6,497 nt of DNA from Alphaproteobacteria bacterium (GCA_017557925.1 JAFYWO010000102.1:1-6497); one strand, 5' to 3'; shown: positions 1-6,497, numbered from the stretch's first letter. A program made the numbers and translations. Notes: generated by a model not told the origin, from the letters alone.

Positions 1-2055
1 GAAGTTGTTGCAAGAATTGGCGATAAAGTAGAATTTGCGACAGATAAAAAAGGCAAAATAATAGGTGTTGTTGGTGATTATTCAAATCTTGCATTAGATG
101 ATAAAGGTAAAGTAATAGGACACGTTGGACATGATGGTAAGGTTTATAATTTTGATGGTGTTGTGATCGGTTTTGTAGATGAAAACGGTAATATAATGAC
201 CTCAAAAGGTATAAGAATTGGTGCTGTAGTAAGAAAAGATTTGATAGCTGTATCTCCAAGCGGATATAGTCTTGGAGTTATAAATAGCCGTGGAGAAGTT
301 ATCAATTTGAAACAAGAGATAATTGGTAAAGTTCTGCCTAATTCTTTAATAAAGGCAACAGAAGGCGGAAATATAATAGGAAAAGCAGTTATAGGCGGAA
401 AGGCAGTCGGTTGGGGGTGTAAAACTCTTGGATATGTTGATAAAGATGGCAAAGTAAAAAAAGAAGGTAAAGATACAGGCTATAAGATGCTTTTTGATAG
501 AAGTATTGTTGATAAAGAGGGAACAGTTATAGGTGGTATTGCAAAAGTCGGAATAGTAAGAGATGAAAAATGCAATATTATAGGAAAAGCAAGTTATGAT
601 GGTTTTGTGAAAAATTCAGAAGGTCAATATATAGGATGTGTAAATCCGGATGGCTCGGTTATAAATAAAGATAAAAGAATAGGGCGTGTGTATGATATGT
701 CTTATGCTTTGTATTATAATGGAGAAATTATGGGAACATTAAATCCTAACGGAATGGTTTATTCTTATAATCAAGCAGTAGGTTGTGCAAATTTAGACGG
801 TGAAATATTAAATCGTGATGGATTTATTATAGGTCATATTATGGATAAAACACAAGCATATGATATAAATGCGGAGTTTATTGATAATATATCTAAAGTA
901 ACTTATAACAACACGGAAGTTATTCCTAATACAACAATTTTGATGAATAAATGGCTTGTAAATCCTAAGAAAGAAATAAAGGGTGTATTAATGCCTGAAA
1001 AAAATATAATAGTTGATGCAAGAGGTGAGGTTATAGGACATCTGTTTGCGGATGGTTATATTTATAATGAAAAAGGAATTGCTGTAGATGAATTTATGCT
1101 TGACGGAACAGGTATTTATGAAAAAAGAACAGGCAATGTTTTACCTCAAGGTAATGTAGTAGATTTTAACGGAGATGTTATTGGTTTTGTAAGTGATGAT
1201 GGTAGCGTAATAGATATTTTAGGTAACATTTACGGTAAAATTGATGGTAAAGGTATAATGTTTGATAAAGATGGTAACTATTCAGGCGGTGTTGTAAAAA
1301 CCGGTGCCGGAATGGGATATGACGGCTCATATTTAGGTTATGTCAGTAAAAGTGGAAAAGTAATAGATGTTGATGGAAAAGTAACAGGTGTTGTTAGTTC
1401 TGAAGGTCATATTTTGGACTTAAATAAACAAATAATAGGTGAAGTAATTGGTGAGAATTTTGTAATAGATGTTTGGGGTAATATAAAAGGTTATATAAAT
1501 GCCTTAGGTGATATTGTCGGTTTAGATGATACGATTATAACAACAGTTCTTCCCGGAGGTGCTACAAATAAAAATTATAGTATTTTAGAAAGAGGAGTTG
1601 TTCTTGATTATTCCGGACGTGTAATAGGTCAGGTTTCAATGGACGGAAGCGTTGTTTCTGCGGAGAATAAAAAAGTAGGTAAAGTATTTGCTTTAGGTCA
1701 AGTTGTTGATAATAGCGGAAAATTGATTGGTGAAATTGTGAAAAATGATATAGTTATTAACCAAGAAGATAAAGTAATCGGTTATGTATCAGCAGATGCA
1801 AAAGTAGTAAATAAAGAAAATAATATAATAGGACGAGTAATACTACCTAATTTAGCTGTAGATAACAATGGAAAAATTATGGGACATACATATAAAATTG
1901 GTGCTAATATATTAAGCAACGATGGAAAGTATGTCGGTAGATTGTCTTTTAATGGTGAAGTAAGAGGTCTTACCAATGGTAAGATTGGATACCTAAAAAG
2001 TAATGGCTCATATGTTAATAATCGTAATATTGTTTCAGGCTATGTATTGGACGAA
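1..2055 (+). repeat. Tandem ~51-bp (17-residue) degenerate coding repeats, first gene
   Basis: Units are recognised at protein level by the spacing of 'IG' and 'DG/NG' pairs about every 17 residues, over essentially the entire visible part of the gene. Spacing drifts by one or two residues in places, and the register is poorest around 860-1010. DNA identity between units is low; the shared short strings (such as ataggt, gatggt) follow from the protein motif, so this is an old, diverged array and not a recent expansion. Confidence 0.85.
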
Positions 2056-2079
2056 GTAGCACAAAATCGGAGGAACTAA
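1..2079 (+). CDS. Large 17-residue-repeat protein, 5'-truncated, paralogous to the repeat part of the downstream VirB10-like protein
   Basis: The frame is open from base 1, well before the first ATG at 163, and ends at TAA 2077-2079, so this is the C-terminal 692 residues of a longer protein. The whole visible length is a tandem series of degenerate ~17-residue units with the core 'IGxVxxDGxVxD', for example GYVSKSGKVIDVDGKVTG and GQVSMDGSVVSAENKKVG. Glycines, beta-branched residues and Asp/Asn-Gly turns dominate, which suggests a repetitive all-beta (solenoid-like) fold; that is inference. Units with a 'DG' turn often alternate with units reading like 'VLPNxLAVD'. No transmembrane helix, catalytic motif or VirB10-type C-terminus is seen; it ends in a short polar tail (DEVAQNRRN). 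It lies one base upstream of a gene whose N-terminal two thirds use the same repeat, so the two probably arose by duplication and act together in the cell envelope. I recognise no named family. Whether it has a signal peptide cannot be seen. Confidence 0.9.
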   Translation, partial: EVVARIGDKVEFATDKKGKIIGVVGDYSNLALDDKGKVIGHVGHDGKVYNFDGVVIGFVDENGNIMTSKGIRIGAVVRKDLIAVSPSGYSLGVINSRGEVINLKQEIIGKVLPNSLIKATEGGNIIGKAVIGGKAVGWGCKTLGYVDKDGKVKKEGKDTGYKMLFDRSIVDKEGTVIGGIAKVGIVRDEKCNIIGKASYDGFVKNSEGQYIGCVNPDGSVINKDKRIGRVYDMSYALYYNGEIMGTLNPNGMVYSYNQAVGCANLDGEILNRDGFIIGHIMDKTQAYDINAEFIDNISKVTYNNTEVIPNTTILMNKWLVNPKKEIKGVLMPEKNIIVDARGEVIGHLFADGYIYNEKGIAVDEFMLDGTGIYEKRTGNVLPQGNVVDFNGDVIGFVSDDGSVIDILGNIYGKIDGKGIMFDKDGNYSGGVVKTGAGMGYDGSYLGYVSKSGKVIDVDGKVTGVVSSEGHILDLNKQIIGEVIGENFVIDVWGNIKGYINALGDIVGLDDTIITTVLPGGATNKNYSILERGVVLDYSGRVIGQVSMDGSVVSAENKKVGKVFALGQVVDNSGKLIGEIVKNDIVINQEDKVIGYVSADAKVVNKENNIIGRVILPNLAVDNNGKIMGHTYKIGANILSNDGKYVGRLSFNGEVRGLTNGKIGYLKSNGSYVNNRNIVSGYVLDEVAQNRRN
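2069..2073 (+). promoter_or_regulatory. Shine-Dalgarno site deciding a TTG start
   Basis: GGAGG at 2069-2073 lies inside the last codons of the upstream gene, 7 bases before TTG 2081 and 19 bases before ATG 2093. The spacing favours TTG 2081 as the start of the downstream gene. It also implies that translation of the two genes is coupled, since the upstream stop (2077-2079) falls between this site and the start. Confidence 0.7.
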
Positions 2080-2080
2080 T

Positions 2081-2161
2081 TTGTATATAAGGATGTCAAA
2101 AATAAAAAAGATAGCATTATCTGTTTTGCTTATAGCAAATATAAGTTTTAGCGCTAATGCC
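2081..2161 (+). other. Signal peptide (or uncleaved membrane anchor) of the VirB10-like protein
   Basis: Residues 1-27 have a basic n-region (MYIRMSKIKK), a hydrophobic core (IALSVLLIANISF) and a plausible signal peptidase I site after Ala27 (S-A-N-A, then S-D). Classical VirB10 is held in the inner membrane by an uncleaved N-terminal helix after a cytoplasmic segment. Here the cytoplasmic part would be only about 10 residues, and the site looks cleavable, so inner-membrane anchoring may have been lost. The sequence alone does not decide between cleaved and uncleaved. Confidence 0.7.
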
Positions 2162-5100
2162 TCAGACATAAGTGCTCTAAATTTTAGTGGTGACTTTCTT
2201 GGTAAAGTTATACCTGATGGTTCGGTTATAAATTCTGAGAATGAAATAATAGGACACATAACTGCAGACGGATATGTAATAGATGAAGAAAATAATTTAA
2301 TAGGTGGAATTGTTCCTCAAGGTATAGCAATTTCTTCAAGTAATAAAGTTCTTGGTAAAGTAAATAATGATGGTTCTGTAACCAAAGGAACAGATTCTGT
2401 TATAGGTAAAGTGTTGCCTAACGGATTAGTTGTTAATGACAATTATGATGTTTTAGGTGGAGTCGTTTCACAAGGTCTTGTATATAATGATAGCGGAAAA
2501 ATAACAGGTAGAGTTTCCGGTGATGGTCGTTTTTATGATTTAGTCAGTAACAAACAAGGAATGGTAACGTCAACAGGATATGTATATATGCCTATGGGAG
2601 AAGATAATAAATTAGAATTATCCGGAAAATTGATGTTATCAAAAATTGTTGTTTCATTTAGCGGTAAGTTCTTGGGAAGTGTTGCTCCGGATGGCAAAGT
2701 ATTTGACTTGAACAAAAATATTTTAGGTTTTATTCACGCAAACGGATATGTCTATGATGCGAATAATAAAGCTATAGGGCATATTGTGAAAAGTGGTTAT
2801 GCTTTTGATTTTAATGGCAGATATCTTGGTGTTATAAGCTATAATGGTGAGGTTGTAGATAAAGGAGTTGTTACATCTTATGCCGTAAATGAAGATAGAG
2901 TAGTTGATAAATCTGGTAATGTTATTGGTTTTCAAGTTTCTTTAAACGCAACAGCTAATGCTTTGGATGGGAGCTTTTTAGGTTATATTATTCCTAAGGG
3001 AAACATAGCAAAAGGAAGAGAAATTGTAGGAAAGATAAATGCCAGTAGAGATGTTGTTGATGCTAAAGGTGTAAAAATTGGTTATATCAATGGTGAAGGA
3101 CCTATTTTTGACTATTTGGGAAGAATAAGAGCAAATGCGTCTGTCGGTGGAATTGTAACCAGTCTTGAAGGATTAGAGCAGGGCTTTATGCGAAAAAAAC
3201 AAGCTTTTGATTATAAAGGCAGAGAGATAGGAAGTTTGCTTTCCGGCAGATTGGTGTTTGATAAGTCAAATCAATATATAGGTATAAGTGGTGTAAACAG
3301 TATTATAGAACAAAATACAGAAACATATACTATTTCTCCGTATGGATATGTGTTTAATAAAGATGGAGAAGTTGTTGGTAATAATATTTTATTTTCAGGA
3401 ATTTATAGTCCGGAAGGAACAATGTTATCTTATACGTCAGCAGAGGGTAATAGTGAGAGTTCATCCTTAAATGAGATATCAAAATTAGATGCAAATGGTA
3501 TACTGATTGATAAAAATAATAAAATTTTAGGCGGTGTGGTATCTGCAAATTACGCAACGGATTTTATGGGAAAAAGTTTGGGTTATCTTAATGCTACAAA
3601 TTGGATTATTGATAATGAAAATAAAAGAAAATCAAAAATTTTGCCAAATAATGCTATAGCTGATATAAATGGCAACGTGATATATAATAATTTGGCAGGA
3701 AATGATAGATTAAGTATTAGCATAAATGGAGATATAATCGGATATAATACAGATAAAGGAACTGTAGAACAAGGAAAACAAATTATTGGTAATATAACAT
3801 CCAGTAAATATGTGGTTGATAATATGGGCTCTTTATATGGAAAAGTTTTGCCTTATGCAACCGCAGTAAATAAAGATTGTAAGTTTTTAGGTGTTGTATC
3901 CGGTAATGGAGAGATACGCAATTATAAGAATTCATATATAGGAACGGTATTGTCAAATGGGCAAGTGATAAATGATGCTGAAGAAATTATAGGTCATGTC
4001 ATAACACCGGGAGTTATTATTGGTGCAAATGGTGATGTTGTCGGAACCGAAAATATATTGGGGCAGGTTCTAAATTATCAAAATCAGAACTTAGGATGTC
4101 AGGATATAAACGGCTTTATAAGAAATAAAGGTAAAGAAATTATAGCTCAAAAAGTAACATATAATTCTGTTATGAGTTTTGATGATAAGATAATAGGATA
4201 TACCGATATTTCAGGAAAAATTTTAGATAATTCAGGCGTTCAAATATCTAGTTTAGACTTAGATGGAAATATTTTTTCAAAAGAAGGAGAAAGTTTAGGG
4301 CTTGTATTTAAATATGCTGTTGCGTTTGATGAGAATAATACATATTTGGGTAGAATTGATTTTTATGGTAATGTATTTTCTGATAAAGGAGAAATTAAAG
4401 CCAAAACAGATAATAACGGTGTAGTGCATACAATAAGTGGTAAAAAAGGATATGCCTTGTATGATTTGTATGTTTATGATGCGGATGGTAATACCAAAGG
4501 CTATATAGCAAAAAATGGTAAGGTATATAGCATAATGGGAGATATTATAGGTGCTATGTATAATGGTTTTGTAATAGATAAAAAACAAAACTTAATAGCA
4601 AGGGCTTCCAGAGATTATAACATAAGAGATGATAATAATATAAGTATTGGTTATTTGACTTTTGACGGAAGAGTAATAAATACAAAAAATGTAAACATAG
4701 CTAAGTTGGAAAAAGATGGTAATATAGTAAATGATAAAAATGAGGTGATAGCAAAAGCCCATTATTTACAATACTATCAAGGTCCGAGTTATCCTAAATC
4801 AAAATCAGATAAAAAAACAAAAGAAGAAAAAGAATCATCAAAAAGAAAGAAAAATACATCAAATACTGATAGTCAGGATACATCAGAAGGATATAACACA
4901 GATGATCAAAGTAATGAATTTGATGATAAAACTTTATTGCAAGGAAAAAAGAAGAAATATGGAAGTTATGAAGAAGATAATTCTTCAGAAGATAGAAACA
5001 ATGATAGCGAATATGAAGATACAGAAACGGATTTGGATGAAGATACTGAAAGTTTAGAAACTTCAGACGGCTCTAAAAATAAATCCCAAATATCTAATAA

Positions 5101-6376
5101 AGAAAAAGAAGAAGTAGCTAAAACAAGGTTGAATCATAAAGCTATCGGCATTGCAATAACTCCGGGAGGAAAATACTTTGGTGATGTGTATGACAATAAT
5201 ACCGTGATAGGTAATGACGGAGAGATAGTAGGATATCTTGATGAAGAAAATAATGTAGTTGATGAAGATGGAAATGTTGTCGGAAGTTTTGACCGCAGAA
5301 GTAATGATAGAATGAAAAGACCGTCTAATAGAAATTGGGTGGAAATGCAAGTCCGTAATGCAACAATATCTCCTTATGCCAGCAAAGATGATATTACAAA
5401 TGTAGGTCCCGGTGGAGGTGTAGGTCCTGGTGGACGATATAATCCCAGACGAGCTGAAATTCTTGCACAAATGCATCAAGAAAGAAGAATGAGTATGACA
5501 AATGCTCAAGTTCAAAGCGGTTATAATGCTGAATCATATACAGGATGGCAAGATGATTGGGGCGTAAATAGACAAATATCAACATTAAGGGTTGATATGA
5601 GTAACGTTATTACAGCAGACAAACCAATTCCTGCAGTACTTGCAAGGTCTTTAGTTTCATTAGGTTCCGCACCGATAACGGCAATAGTTGAAAGAAATAT
5701 ATATGGCGATGCTGGAAGAAATGTAATTATTCCTGCCGGAAGTAGGATTATTGGTGGTCTGCAAACTATTGGTGACCATAGTCGTTTTGATGCTTCAACC
5801 GGTGGAGCAAAAATAGAAATCAATTGGAATAGGATTATCAGACCTGATGGTATTGCATTTATGATAAGTAGCGCTCAAACTGGTGATGCACAAGGCCGAG
5901 GCGGTGGTGCTTTAGGTTATGTGGACGAGCAATTAGTTAAAAAATATACGTTACCTATTGTTGGAACTATGGTTACTTCTGCTATTACATATATGATGGC
6001 AGCAGATGATGATGCGACATATAAAGGTGAAAATTCTGTTGAAAGTTCTAAACAACAAGCGGCTTCTGATGCAAGAGACCAGTTTATGACCAAGATGGAT
6101 GAAATTTTACAAGAAATTATTGATAGTAAAAAAGAAATAGAGCCTGTAACATATGTTCCTGCCGGAACTAGGGTTATAATTTATCCTATGACAGATTTGT
6201 GGTTAAGAACGACAAAAGATATAGAAAAAGGTGTGATGAGTTATAATCCGGTTGGAACAGAAAATGTTTTGGTAACGTCTGATGGAAATCCGTCAAATGC
6301 AACAACTACCACAACCGTTGGTAATACACAACAAAAGGTTATTATGGGTAATCAAAATAATAATAACCAACATTAG
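2081..6376 (+). CDS. VirB10/TrbI-like type IV secretion protein with giant N-terminal 17-residue repeat region
   Basis: This 1431-residue protein is probably the outer-membrane-core (VirB10-type) subunit of a type IV secretion system. Order of parts: signal-type sequence 1-27 (Lys-rich start, hydrophobic core, ANA before Ser28); tandem ~17-residue repeats about 35-900; charged low-complexity linker 901-1020; repeat island 1021-1071; Gly/Pro-rich stretch around 1107-1118; VirB10-like domain about 1166-1377. In that domain I see IPAGSRIIGG (1217 on), NWNRIIRPDG (1248-1257), GDAQGRGG (1268 on), a hydrophobic helix about 1289-1307 that in known VirB10/TraF structures helps form the outer-membrane channel, and VPAGTRVIIYP (1359-1369) followed by DLWL (1372-1375). 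The tail is Thr/Asn/Gln-rich. VirB10 proteins usually have about 350-450 residues, so this one is greatly extended, as in CagY and DotG, though its repeat matches neither. The start is TTG 2081, chosen on Shine-Dalgarno spacing; ATG 2093 would lose only four residues. The gene follows its repeat paralogue by one base. Other secretion genes must lie outside the window. I am confident of the VirB10-like C-terminus, less so of the exact system type (IVA or IVB). Confidence 0.88.
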   Translation: MYIRMSKIKKIALSVLLIANISFSANASDISALNFSGDFLGKVIPDGSVINSENEIIGHITADGYVIDEENNLIGGIVPQGIAISSSNKVLGKVNNDGSVTKGTDSVIGKVLPNGLVVNDNYDVLGGVVSQGLVYNDSGKITGRVSGDGRFYDLVSNKQGMVTSTGYVYMPMGEDNKLELSGKLMLSKIVVSFSGKFLGSVAPDGKVFDLNKNILGFIHANGYVYDANNKAIGHIVKSGYAFDFNGRYLGVISYNGEVVDKGVVTSYAVNEDRVVDKSGNVIGFQVSLNATANALDGSFLGYIIPKGNIAKGREIVGKINASRDVVDAKGVKIGYINGEGPIFDYLGRIRANASVGGIVTSLEGLEQGFMRKKQAFDYKGREIGSLLSGRLVFDKSNQYIGISGVNSIIEQNTETYTISPYGYVFNKDGEVVGNNILFSGIYSPEGTMLSYTSAEGNSESSSLNEISKLDANGILIDKNNKILGGVVSANYATDFMGKSLGYLNATNWIIDNENKRKSKILPNNAIADINGNVIYNNLAGNDRLSISINGDIIGYNTDKGTVEQGKQIIGNITSSKYVVDNMGSLYGKVLPYATAVNKDCKFLGVVSGNGEIRNYKNSYIGTVLSNGQVINDAEEIIGHVITPGVIIGANGDVVGTENILGQVLNYQNQNLGCQDINGFIRNKGKEIIAQKVTYNSVMSFDDKIIGYTDISGKILDNSGVQISSLDLDGNIFSKEGESLGLVFKYAVAFDENNTYLGRIDFYGNVFSDKGEIKAKTDNNGVVHTISGKKGYALYDLYVYDADGNTKGYIAKNGKVYSIMGDIIGAMYNGFVIDKKQNLIARASRDYNIRDDNNISIGYLTFDGRVINTKNVNIAKLEKDGNIVNDKNEVIAKAHYLQYYQGPSYPKSKSDKKTKEEKESSKRKKNTSNTDSQDTSEGYNTDDQSNEFDDKTLLQGKKKKYGSYEEDNSSEDRNNDSEYEDTETDLDEDTESLETSDGSKNKSQISNKEKEEVAKTRLNHKAIGIAITPGGKYFGDVYDNNTVIGNDGEIVGYLDEENNVVDEDGNVVGSFDRRSNDRMKRPSNRNWVEMQVRNATISPYASKDDITNVGPGGGVGPGGRYNPRRAEILAQMHQERRMSMTNAQVQSGYNAESYTGWQDDWGVNRQISTLRVDMSNVITADKPIPAVLARSLVSLGSAPITAIVERNIYGDAGRNVIIPAGSRIIGGLQTIGDHSRFDASTGGAKIEINWNRIIRPDGIAFMISSAQTGDAQGRGGGALGYVDEQLVKKYTLPIVGTMVTSAITYMMAADDDATYKGENSVESSKQQAASDARDQFMTKMDEILQEIIDSKKEIEPVTYVPAGTRVIIYPMTDLWLRTTKDIEKGVMSYNPVGTENVLVTSDGNPSNATTTTTVGNTQQKVIMGNQNNNNQH
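2183..2380 (+). repeat. Higher-order duplication, copy A (residues 35-100)
   Basis: This block of about four units aligns without gaps to residues 193-258 with 30 of 66 identities (counted by hand). The unit subtypes come in the same order in both: FSGxFLGxVxPDGxV, then GxIxAxGYVxD, then IGxIVxxGxA, then LGxxxxxGxV. That order is not expected from independent divergence of a single repeat and points to duplication of a multi-unit block. Confidence 0.65.
2657..2854 (+). repeat. Higher-order duplication, copy B (residues 193-258)
   Basis: Partner of the block at 2183-2380, starting FSGKFLGSVAPDGKV. A weaker third version starts near residue 297 (base 2969; GSFLGYIIPKGNI, then IVGKINA, then VKIGYINGEG), 102 residues or exactly six 17-residue periods after the corresponding glycine of copy B. 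Confidence 0.6.
4781..5140 (+). other. Charged low-complexity linker between repeats and VirB10 domain
   Basis: Residues 901-1020 are almost entirely Lys, Glu, Asp, Ser, Thr and Asn, with no hydrophobic core. The stretch begins strongly basic (KSKSDKKTKEEKESSKRKKN), turns acidic in the middle (EYEDTETDLDEDTESLETSD) and ends mixed. It is likely disordered and could act as a periplasmic tether between the repeat region and the outer-membrane domain. VirB10 proteins typically have a Pro-rich segment in this role; here it is replaced by a charge-rich one. The role is inference. Confidence 0.8.
5141..5293 (+). repeat. Isolated island of the 17-residue repeat after the linker
   Basis: Residues 1021-1071 return to the same pattern (AIGIAITPGGKYFGDV, GEIVGYLDEENNVVDEDG, NVVGSFD), about three units, between the charged linker and the Gly/Pro-rich stretch. 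This suggests the linker was inserted into, or expanded within, a repeat array that once ran up to the VirB10 domain. Confidence 0.75.
5576..6211 (+). other. VirB10/TrbI-like C-terminal domain
   Basis: Residues 1166-1377. The domain opens with ISTLRVDMSNVITADKPIPA, the usual VirB10 lead-in in which a bound or anchored strand precedes the 'xxxPGPVxAxVxxxVY' region, here APITAIVERNIYGDAGR. Next come the IPAGSR turn, the strand with W1249, the RPDG loop, and the GDAQGRGG segment just before the membrane-spanning helix (LPIVGTMVTSAITYMMA). A second, amphipathic helix (about 1326-1350) and the closing VPAGTR strand follow. All landmark pieces are present and in order, so the domain looks intact and functional. 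Confidence 0.85.
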
Positions 6377-6496
6377 AGTAATAGATGTCTTTTCATCTAT
6401 TTTAAATGCATAGAAAAAGATATCATAAATTCCTTGTCCTATCAGTGCAATACACCCTCCACCAAGAAAAGCTATAATTGCGTTTTTAGTTTTACC
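6293..6496 (-). CDS. Partial minus-strand reading frame resembling SpoVAC/SpoVAE membrane protein; possible assembly join
   Basis: Read from the right edge, the minus strand is open for 67 codons to TGA at 6295-6293 with no start in view, so it would be the interior and end of a protein entering from outside. The first part contains NAIIAFLGGGCIALIGQGIY, which resembles the conserved 'AFLVGGxICxIGQ' segment of SpoVAC/SpoVAE, the spore dipicolinate-channel membrane proteins of Firmicutes, followed by an aromatic stretch and DEKT as in SpoVAC. The expected next part (LTGxGVYD, then AGAGxxVPITGF) is missing; the frame runs antisense into the VirB10-like gene and becomes unrelated. It is therefore truncated, a remnant, or an artefact of joining two genomes somewhere around 6345-6410. 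The family call rests on one short motif. Confidence 0.35.
   Translation of the reverse strand, partial: GKTKNAIIAFLGGGCIALIGQGIYDIFFYAFKIDEKTSITLMLVIIILITHNNLLLCITNGCGSCCI
6380..6403 (+). terminator. Possible Rho-independent terminator after the VirB10-like gene
   Basis: AATAGATG (6380-6387) pairs perfectly with CATCTATT (6394-6401) around a 6-base TCTTTT loop, 8 bp in all, followed by a short T run (6400-6403). It starts three bases after the stop codon. The stem is AT-rich and the T run short, so termination may be weak. The same bases also read as codons in the minus-strand fragment, which weakens one of the two interpretations. Confidence 0.45.
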
Positions 6497-6497
6497 A

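Larger units (their letters stand above)
2183..4770 (+). repeat. Tandem ~51-bp (17-residue) degenerate coding repeats, VirB10-like gene
   Basis: Codons about 35-897. The first seven units are in strict 17-residue register: they begin GDFLGKV, NEIIGHI, NNLIGGI, NKVLGKV, DSVIGKV, YDVLGGV and GKITGRV. Each has Gly at position 5 and, with one residue of variation around it, [DN/Q]G at 10-11. Later units drift, with looser stretches around residues 160-190 and 440-475 where the register breaks and resumes. About 45-50 units would fit in the span if the period held throughout (estimate from length, not a count). Confidence 0.88.

Noticed and set aside
144..452. 102-codon minus-strand open frame opposite the first gene
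   Set aside because: Its Pro/Ile/Phe-rich product mirrors the Gly/Asn/Lys-rich repeat on the plus strand; similar shadows recur all along the array.
163..2079. Treating ATG 163 as the real start of the first gene
   Set aside because: The same frame is open back to base 1 and the upstream 54 codons already contain repeat units (GKVIGHVGHDGKVYN), so the gene enters from outside the window.
2040..2110. The two genes as one gene split by a frameshift
   Set aside because: The second frame begins with a good Shine-Dalgarno site and a signal sequence, and the first ends in a normal polar tail, so these are two separate genes.
1..4770. CRISPR-like or other DNA-level direct repeat array
   Set aside because: The 51-bp period is visible only in the protein; nucleotide units are too diverged and there are no identical repeats with spacers.
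5063..5515. 150-codon minus-strand open frame inside the VirB10-like gene
   Set aside because: It is the antisense shadow of a charge-rich and Gly-rich coding stretch, has no recognisable domain, and the plus-strand frame across it is clearly the real one.
2081..6376. Direct assignment as Legionella-type DotG/IcmE or Helicobacter CagY
   Set aside because: The architecture is similar, but the repeat unit differs from both, and the C-terminal domain reads closer to general VirB10/TrbI proteins, so no gene symbol is given.

Overview
The window is AT-rich (about one third G+C by eye) and almost entirely coding on the plus strand. It holds one 5'-truncated gene (1..2079) and one complete, very long gene (2081..6376), separated by a single base and clearly one transcription unit. 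Both proteins are built mainly from a degenerate repeat of about 17 residues (about 51 bp). Its core reads roughly G-x-hydrophobic-[IVL]-G-x-[VI]-x-x-[DN]-G-x-[VI]-x-[DN], so the protein reads as an endless run of 'xxIGxVxxDGxVxD' units.

The second protein (1431 aa) starts with a Sec-type signal sequence, carries about 870 residues of these repeats, then a charged low-complexity linker, a short island of the same repeat, a Gly/Pro-rich stretch, and finally a C-terminal domain that I recognise as VirB10/TrbI-like, the outer-membrane-complex component of type IV secretion systems. The overall plan (long repeat region plus VirB10 C-terminus) recalls Helicobacter CagY and Legionella DotG/IcmE, but the repeat itself is different from theirs. 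The first protein shows only repeats and ends without a VirB10 domain. I read it as a secreted or envelope paralogue that accompanies the VirB10-like protein; its N-terminus lies outside the window.

The VirB10-like domain points to a Gram-negative bacterium. The low G+C and the style of the VirB10 domain fit an uncultured, perhaps host-associated alphaproteobacterium, but nothing here fixes the taxon. After the stop at 6376 comes a small hairpin that may be the operon terminator. The last ~100 bases read on the minus strand as a fragment resembling SpoVAC/SpoVAE, spore membrane proteins of Firmicutes. That is inconsistent with a VirB10-bearing proteobacterium, so the right edge may be an assembly join; I flag it as such.

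No RNA genes, insertion sequences, CRISPR arrays or intergenic regions of note are visible.
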